Positions 58,145-64,000 of a DNA stretch of 64,000 bases are shown here, piece after piece; within the stretch, counting starts at the first letter, position 1, and each line of letters starts with the position of its first letter. A model generated the notes under the pieces. It saw only the letters and a list, made by a program, of their open reading frames with translations, did no database searches and had not been told where the DNA came from. The position numbers and the translations under genes were made by a program. Source of the DNA: Porodaedalea pini (taxonomy: Eukaryota > Basidiomycota > Agaricomycetes > Hymenochaetales > Hymenochaetaceae); contig NBAY01000071.1 in assembly GCA_002794775.1 (NCBI GenBank), positions 62,001 to 126,000 of the forward strand, given 5' to 3'.

Positions 58145-60900
58145 TTAGTCATCGTCAATAGTAATCAGTTGAGGTTCATCCCCCTCCTCAAGCTTTTCGT
58201 TGGGGTCGTCGAGCATCAGTAAACCGTCCTCCTCAAAACGCCGCTTTTTGCTAGGGCTCGCAAGATTCACGTCTGGTACGTTGTTCGCCTTCGAACGCTT
58301 CGCCGGCGGAGTGCCATCCACATTTCCATCCGTATCTAGTGCGCGTTTGCGTGATAGAGTCGACGAGGTGGGCACCGTTGTCGACGCCGGTTTAGTCACT
58401 TTAGGCGGTATTGGGAGAGGAGAAGGCAAAATGAGCGCGGGCCCGTCGTGCGGGTGATTTGGTCTATTAAGAACTGCTGAGATGAAGCTACGCGAGAGGT
58501 AAGGTAAAACAACATACGGCAGCCGACCAATGGCAGCTGCAATGGTCCCCAGCTCCCCGTCTTCATCGACGATGGTGAGGAACTTCCCATGCATTACACC
58601 CAGGCTAGCGAGTGATCGATCCAGATTATCGTCGAAGTCAGGATCCACTAACAACCGTTTGTCCTCGTACACGCCAACATCACGCGGACCCGTTCCGGCA
58701 TCGCTTCCTTCGCCAGAGCCAAGCAACCCATTGACCGCTTCAGAGAGAGTAACACGCTCAGGATCGCACAGCAATTCGACGTATGTATCACGACAAACAC
58801 CGCACCCGGGCGATTGCGATCCGACGGTGCATGCGTTAAGAGGCACCTCTGCCTTACGCTGAAGATGGACATTACGCAGACCGCTGTAATTCCTTCGGAG
58901 AAGCTGCAGCGCTTGCAGCACAATAATCCCGGCAATTATCGCGTTTGTCGTTGCAATGGCCGGGATAATGTTTCCCGCCATTTCTGTTTACGATACAGGG
59001 AAGCGGATTAGTACTGACTCAAGCCTCATGAGGGGAACAAAGACAAGACCTTTAATTTCCCAACGACTTTTTCTGGAAATGCCATACGCCGCGGAACGTA
59101 GATTCGAAGCAGCAGTAACAAAGTCAAGCGTGTCATCATCGTCCTTGTCAAACGAGATAGTATCCTCTCCATCACGCAAACGTGCTGCCAAACGATGTGT
59201 ACTGATAGGTGACAGTCAGTTTCTCGAGCATTTGGTCATGATCAAGAAGCCACCCATTACCCACCTCGAAACAAACAGAACCAAGCTCTCCTGCAGGGTA
59301 AGCTCTTTCTGGTCCTTGAGTCCTGATGTTGACGTTGAGCCGACTGTTTTTGATGTTCCGTTAAGTGCCGCTTTTGGTGACTTGATGGCATTCACAGAGC
59401 CAGGGGCAGATGCAGCACCATCAGAGGCATCCATGGGACCAGGAGCAAGTGTGAAGCTTCCATCAGCTATTCCGTCAAAGTCCAAAGGTGTGGGAGGAGC
59501 CCTATTTTTCCACATATCCGCCATACTCAAAAGGTTTTTAATGTCGGAGTCGAAAACCTACAAGATAACAATAATGCAGGGAAAAATTTGTTGTCAGTTT
59601 CAAACTACTGCTCGAAATGATCGACAACGAACCTTGTCGAAGGCAAGGCGCGCTGCGTCCATGCTTTTGCTGCTAGAGCCTTTCCCGTTTGAAGTAGTTC
59701 CGTTTGGAGAGGGAGGAGTACGAAGGGCTTTGCGAACTGCAGTGAATGCTTGTGCCTCCTTTCGCAAGTTTGCAATTTCCTGGGCTAAAGCCCGAGTTCG
59801 ATCATCAAGGTACACAGGAATTCAACAATGAGACACACCATTTTCACCTGCCTTCTCTGCAGCATCTAATTCGTCACCACCGTCTTCGTCTTCGCCGAAT
59901 AGTTGTCTCAAAAGAAATAATCGGTAATCACCACAGTAATCGACAATCTCAGGGCGAGATATACTCACGGGATCAAATAGCTTTTGGCCCATACAATGCA
60001 ATGTATTGGCTGACTTGGGGTGCTCCGAATGGTGCAAACAGGAAAGGTTTTCGCAACGGGTTTCGGCAAACAGTCAAAACACTCATATCGGTCCTGAATA
60101 TCATGATCAGATGAGCATCAAGTCAATCACTGAGAGGACCGCATGAGAAGTAGAAAGCATTGCGAGCACATGAAAATGAGGATCAACGACGTACTTTCAA
60201 TATAGGTTGTACCTGACCATAGTAGCCGGCCGTGCCAGATTCTACAAGTGGAACGCCTGCGGCAAGACATAGTTTGTTGACGTGTCTCCGTGCGTCTAGA
60301 TGCGTACAACGTGCAACAATACACAGTCCCGGACCAAATTTCATTTATTGATATGAAGAACCCCGAAAAAAGTGGGTTGGATCGTACCAAGGTTATCCAA
60401 CGCGTTGAGGACAATGTCAAATCCGCGGAACCACGCAACATCAAACTGTGGCTCCTTGATATTTGCGTGTATCGGGAAGATGCGCACAGATGGATTAAAT
60501 GCTTGAGCCGTACGTGCGGCAACCTTTAAAGCAAATGTCTGAGTCGTAGATGTGAGTTGAAACCGACATAACTCCAGACCATTGCTTTTGATTGCTTGAT
60601 GTCCTTCTTGCGGAAGAGAAATTGGCGATTCAAATTTGAGAGGTCGATAGTATCAAGGTCTAGCAAAGTTATGTTTCCAAAGCCTGTCAGGACTATGTTC
60701 TTCACTAATGCGAGAGTTGAGACATGGGCTATGAATTAAACGGGGTCACTTGTGGAGGACATACGGAGTTCGCAGCCGATACCCCCCGCGCCTACAAGAA
60801 GAACCTTCAAGTCGGCAAGGCGCTCGTGAACTTCTGGTCCAAGGACGGCTTTGATATGTGTAGAGCGTGAACGAGGTGCGGCTTGGGCCGTGTCTGTCAT
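58145..60900 (-). CDS. UBA2: SUMO-activating enzyme catalytic subunit UBA2
   Basis: It starts [19 protein letters not shown] at 60900 and has many short introns. The adenylation domain opens with [12 protein letters not shown], then [38 protein letters not shown] and [20 protein letters not shown] follow; the Cys in PVCTIRSTP is the SUMO-thioester residue. Later blocks are [24 protein letters not shown] and [20 protein letters not shown]. The ubiquitin-fold domain ([21 protein letters not shown]) leads to a C-terminal tail with basic nuclear-localisation-like sequence ([15 protein letters not shown]) and the end LITIDDD. With AOS1 it activates SUMO in the nucleus and passes it to UBC9. Confidence 0.94.
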
Positions 60901-61130
60901 AATGAGGGAGGAGAGTAAGGTCAGGGAAGAGAGTAGCTCACTAGCTGTGTAGAGTCAGAACAGACGCGCTTGTTGGTCACAATGTACGTCACGCGTTTTT
61001 ACTTATTTTCGGTGCTCAATTTGCAAAGCGACTATGTAGAACGGTGTCACAGATAAAAAAGCGTATTGTGGCCAATGTTACATACACTGAGCACTGCACA
61101 ATAATGGTATGCAAAGCAGGACACAGTAGA

Positions 61131-64000
61131 CTATAGGAGATTCGTATTACACTGGGTATTCGACCTTGTATCGTTGCATTCACATCCACAGCCCGAAGGA
61201 CAAAATTTGAAGCGTTGCACATTCCAACACTTTAGGTGAGCAGTATGGCAGCATACAATACAGATATGAGATATGCCTGGTAATGGCCGTAAGCAGAAGC
61301 TGGGATAAAAAGGAAAGCGGAGAAGAAGGGCATAAAAGGAACACACCTTTTACCGGCGCACGACAGACGATGCATGAAGGGAAAGACTCGACAGAGCAGT
61401 CAGGACACATCTTGTTTTTTAATACAGAGGAGCACCTCTGACACAGTTGTGTCACGCCTGCAAGGAAGATCAAAGATAGGAACGATTTGACATTCGTGAT
61501 AGAGGAAGAATACTTACCAAAGCCACTTGAATTAAGGGAGAGTGAGATAGGATCGGGAGTTTTCACAGCTTTGAAAAGTTCAGCACGTTTTTGCATGAGC
61601 TGCCAGCCATGTAACATTTCAGCATATGCGTGAATATGAGAGACAAGCTGGGCTCGCGAACTAAACATGGGTTTGCCCACGATAACAAGGCAAATCCCAG
61701 TTAGTAATTCGAAACGAACCGCAAAAAAGTGAAAACTTGCGTGAGCTGTTGAGCAGCGGATCGCTTATATTTGGAGCCCCCGTTTTGAGAAAACATAATC
61801 CGTTTTCCGCGCAACGACGCGTTTTCGGATGGTGTAATTGATACTTTCCTGGTTATCAATGAATCGTGAGTTGCAAATCATGCGACCAGAATCAATAAAT
61901 ACGAACTCAGAAGGCGACGGCTTGCTCCGATTCTGTTCCTGGGAAGCCCCGATTAGGTGACGAACAGTGCCACTGTTGAAGAGACTCGACCATGATCCGC
62001 GAGATGAAGAGGAAGAACCTAGACTCTGACCTATGGAAGGTGTTGCTGGTGATATCGGAGAAGTAGGTGCGTGAGACATAAATGTAGGAGAAACCATTTG
62101 ACTGCCCCTTCGCACTTTTAAACTGAAATAGTCCGAGGACTGTGAATCGAGTGCGCATGAAAGACTAGTCCCCTCGGATCGCTCCTGCGATGAACCTGAT
62201 GATTATAAGTGGATTAGACATCATTGAGACGCACGACTGTAGTCCTTACCTCTCACAGTCCGTAAGTTCGATGCGCTGAGCTGCAAAACAACAACAGCAA
62301 ACATAGCTAGCAGTTGCACATCCTTCAACTCTAGCAACTGGGTATGACTATTGAGATAGACGTTAAAATGTACTTGTAACAACAAGAGAGAGGATAGAAC
62401 ATACAGCATATGAATGAATAGACTCGTATGCCTCAGGCCAGAACGCTTCGAAGCTGAAGCAGAGAGGCCCTGTGTTCGTTTTTGCAATATATCTAGACCT
62501 CTTAATAGTGCTGCAAGACTATTGAAAACCCTTTCGTGATCATAACGGGAATGGCGATGGGCTATTTCAGCGCTTGCTTTACAGAATACAAGAGGATCTT
62601 CCGCCTCGAAGGAGTAATGCGCCGCCAGACTTCGATGAGCACCAACGGCAGGAGACCTATCTTTGATATATACGATCGTCATTCGCTTCGGTAAAAGAGA
62701 GTAGTTGTTCTGAGCGCTGTCCGTCGCTCGCGTCGACTCAGAAAGGTGCTGCTTTGGTTGAGAGAAAGAAAGCAGATTGTTCATTATACGCAGGATATTC
62801 TCCATATCTTCAGGCTCCCTCGAATCCAGAAAGTCGTATGAATGATCGTTGGCGGCTACTGCAAGCCTTCGAACTGCGTCCGAAAGCTGAAGTGGAGATC
62901 GAAAAAGTCTTGGAACCCCGTCTGTCTCTCGCGAATGCATGGCAGGCGTAGCAGACAAGTCTTGCGGTACAGCTTTTACTAGACGAGGGAGAGATCGAAA
63001 AATACAGACGAGCTGGCCTGAGTGAACCAGGTGGATTAGTTCCAAACTCAAGAGTTGGGAAAGAAGAAAGCTCACCGTTGGGACCGAAAACGCCTTGAGA
63101 CGATCTTGGTTCCGCCAGGTTTGGATGGTCGCGAATCAGAGAGGCAGAAAAATCTTTGCCTTTCTCAGCTTTCAACGGTTCTTCTTCGTCTGATGAAGTC
63201 CCAGAATCAAGACTCGACTTCTGGCCTCGTCGTCCACCATCAGAGAATAAAAGAAATTTCAAACACGCTTCAAGACAAGGCCTTTGAGTTTCTCGGATAT
63301 CTCGGAGCCTCTTTTGCATATAAGCGCGCCTCTTGACTGATATCAATGGACTGCGCTCAATCTCCACAAGAGGTGTACCATGCGGATGTTTAGCAGATGG
63401 GTAATCCTTCGGAAAAGTGAAGGTAACGCGAACGAAAACATTCACTGTAGACGACTCTCCCCATGGACCATGGAGTCCGAATGTACAGCTTCGATGCTTT
63501 GTTAGGCCATGCTGAAAGATCGATATTTAACACAAAACTCAAAGTCATAGTATAGCAATGCACACACCCTTTCTAACTTAACCTTCGCCGGTGTGAGTTT
63601 GTTCACAGCTGCATTAATTCTGCAAGAAATTGTCACTTTCCATTGCGCTGTCGTACCGATTCGACTTACTCGTCTAGAAGTGTTGCCGCGCTTTCAGAAT
63701 CTCGTGGTCCATCCTCAGGTCTGCCGCGACTTGAACTTCTCCTTTGTCTTGTTTCAAAATTCGAAGGCTCTCTTCTCGAAGCGGAAGGCGGACGGGCAGA
63801 CCCAGAGCTAAGCCGGGAAGGCCCAACGCTTTCGGTTCGGACGTTCGATAGCCAGGTCGATTGATCTAGTCCTGGTTTACCTCCTTTAGTGTTCCCTTTA
63901 CTCATGGTTCCGTCACGTCTATCTACACCATTTGAAGCTAAAAGTCGTTGTGCCGTGTTAGTTGGCCGTTCTCTTTCTCTAAGTGTTTCATGTAGAGCGC
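61131..64000 (-). CDS. SEACAT subunit MTC5/WDR59-like, 5' end beyond window
   Basis: Read leftward from the right edge. A disordered linker is open to the edge (RPTNTAQRLLASNGVD, MSKGNTKGGKPGLDQS). The RWD domain follows (FGLHGPWGES, VFVRVTFTFPKDYPSAKHPH, ERSPLISVKRRAYMQKRLR, QRPCLEACLKFLLF). A long Ser-rich region comes next, and finally a C-terminal zinc-finger/RING-like module. That module has CQRCSSVLKNKMCPDC and SCIVCRAPVKG and, after an intron, HICIVCCHTAHLKCW and FCPSGCGCEC. The RWD-plus-terminal-RING order is that of Mtc5/WDR59, whose N-terminal WD40 propeller would lie off the window. In yeast this vacuolar SEACAT complex opposes SEACIT and so promotes TORC1 activity. Confidence 0.82.

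Noticed and set aside
1..64000. CRISPR arrays, tRNA or rRNA genes
   Set aside because: No regularly spaced repeats and no tRNA or rRNA signature were recognised. A covariance-model search would be needed to exclude small RNA genes.

Overview
The window is genomic DNA of a filamentous basidiomycete, most likely a wood-decay Agaricomycete. Genes are intron-dense with short introns (about 45-80 nt). They include a membrane-anchored AA5 copper radical oxidase and an etherase-type glutathione transferase, both typical of wood-decay fungi. About half of the window is transposable elements of classes common in Agaricomycetes.

Layout. 1-4156: right part of a Ty3/gypsy chromovirus, broken by a reverse-oriented solo LTR, followed by a pile-up of LTRs. 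4157-6660: decayed, probably repeat-derived gene pieces plus a 3' fragment of a GST gene. 7365-28460: a mostly host-gene block: GST (+), MED8 (-), small secreted protein (-), RAD17 (-), a decayed 3' fragment of a PLP decarboxylase, a small ORF (+), the full PLP decarboxylase (+), a copper radical oxidase (-) and UTP7 (-). About 28.7-51.6 kb: a nested retrotransposon stack. A LINE is split inside its RNase H domain by a complete chromovirus (34602-40904, TSD CTCCC). Directly downstream lies a second, unrelated complete Ty3/gypsy element (41663-51606, TSD GTCAG), inserted 10 bp before the start codon of BNA1. 51622-55053: BNA1 and PUF6 (+). 55463-57787: an 838-bp near-perfect palindromic MITE and a Tc1-type element with an open transposase. 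58145-64000: UBA2 (-) and an MTC5/WDR59-like SEACAT subunit (-) that runs off the right edge.

Host genes are mostly housekeeping: ribosome biogenesis (UTP7, PUF6), DNA-damage checkpoint (RAD17), transcription (MED8), NAD synthesis (BNA1), SUMO activation (UBA2) and TORC1 control (MTC5).

The strongest cross-cutting signal is CpG decay in the retroelements. Almost every in-frame stop in the LTR-element ORFs is TGA. Every difference between paired LTRs of both complete elements falls at a present or inferable CpG. In the element beside BNA1, all five CpG losses are in the distal LTR and none in the gene-proximal LTR. The chromovirus also carries an exact 11-nt match between its predicted RNA 5' end and its primer-binding site, which points to Tf1-like self-priming.
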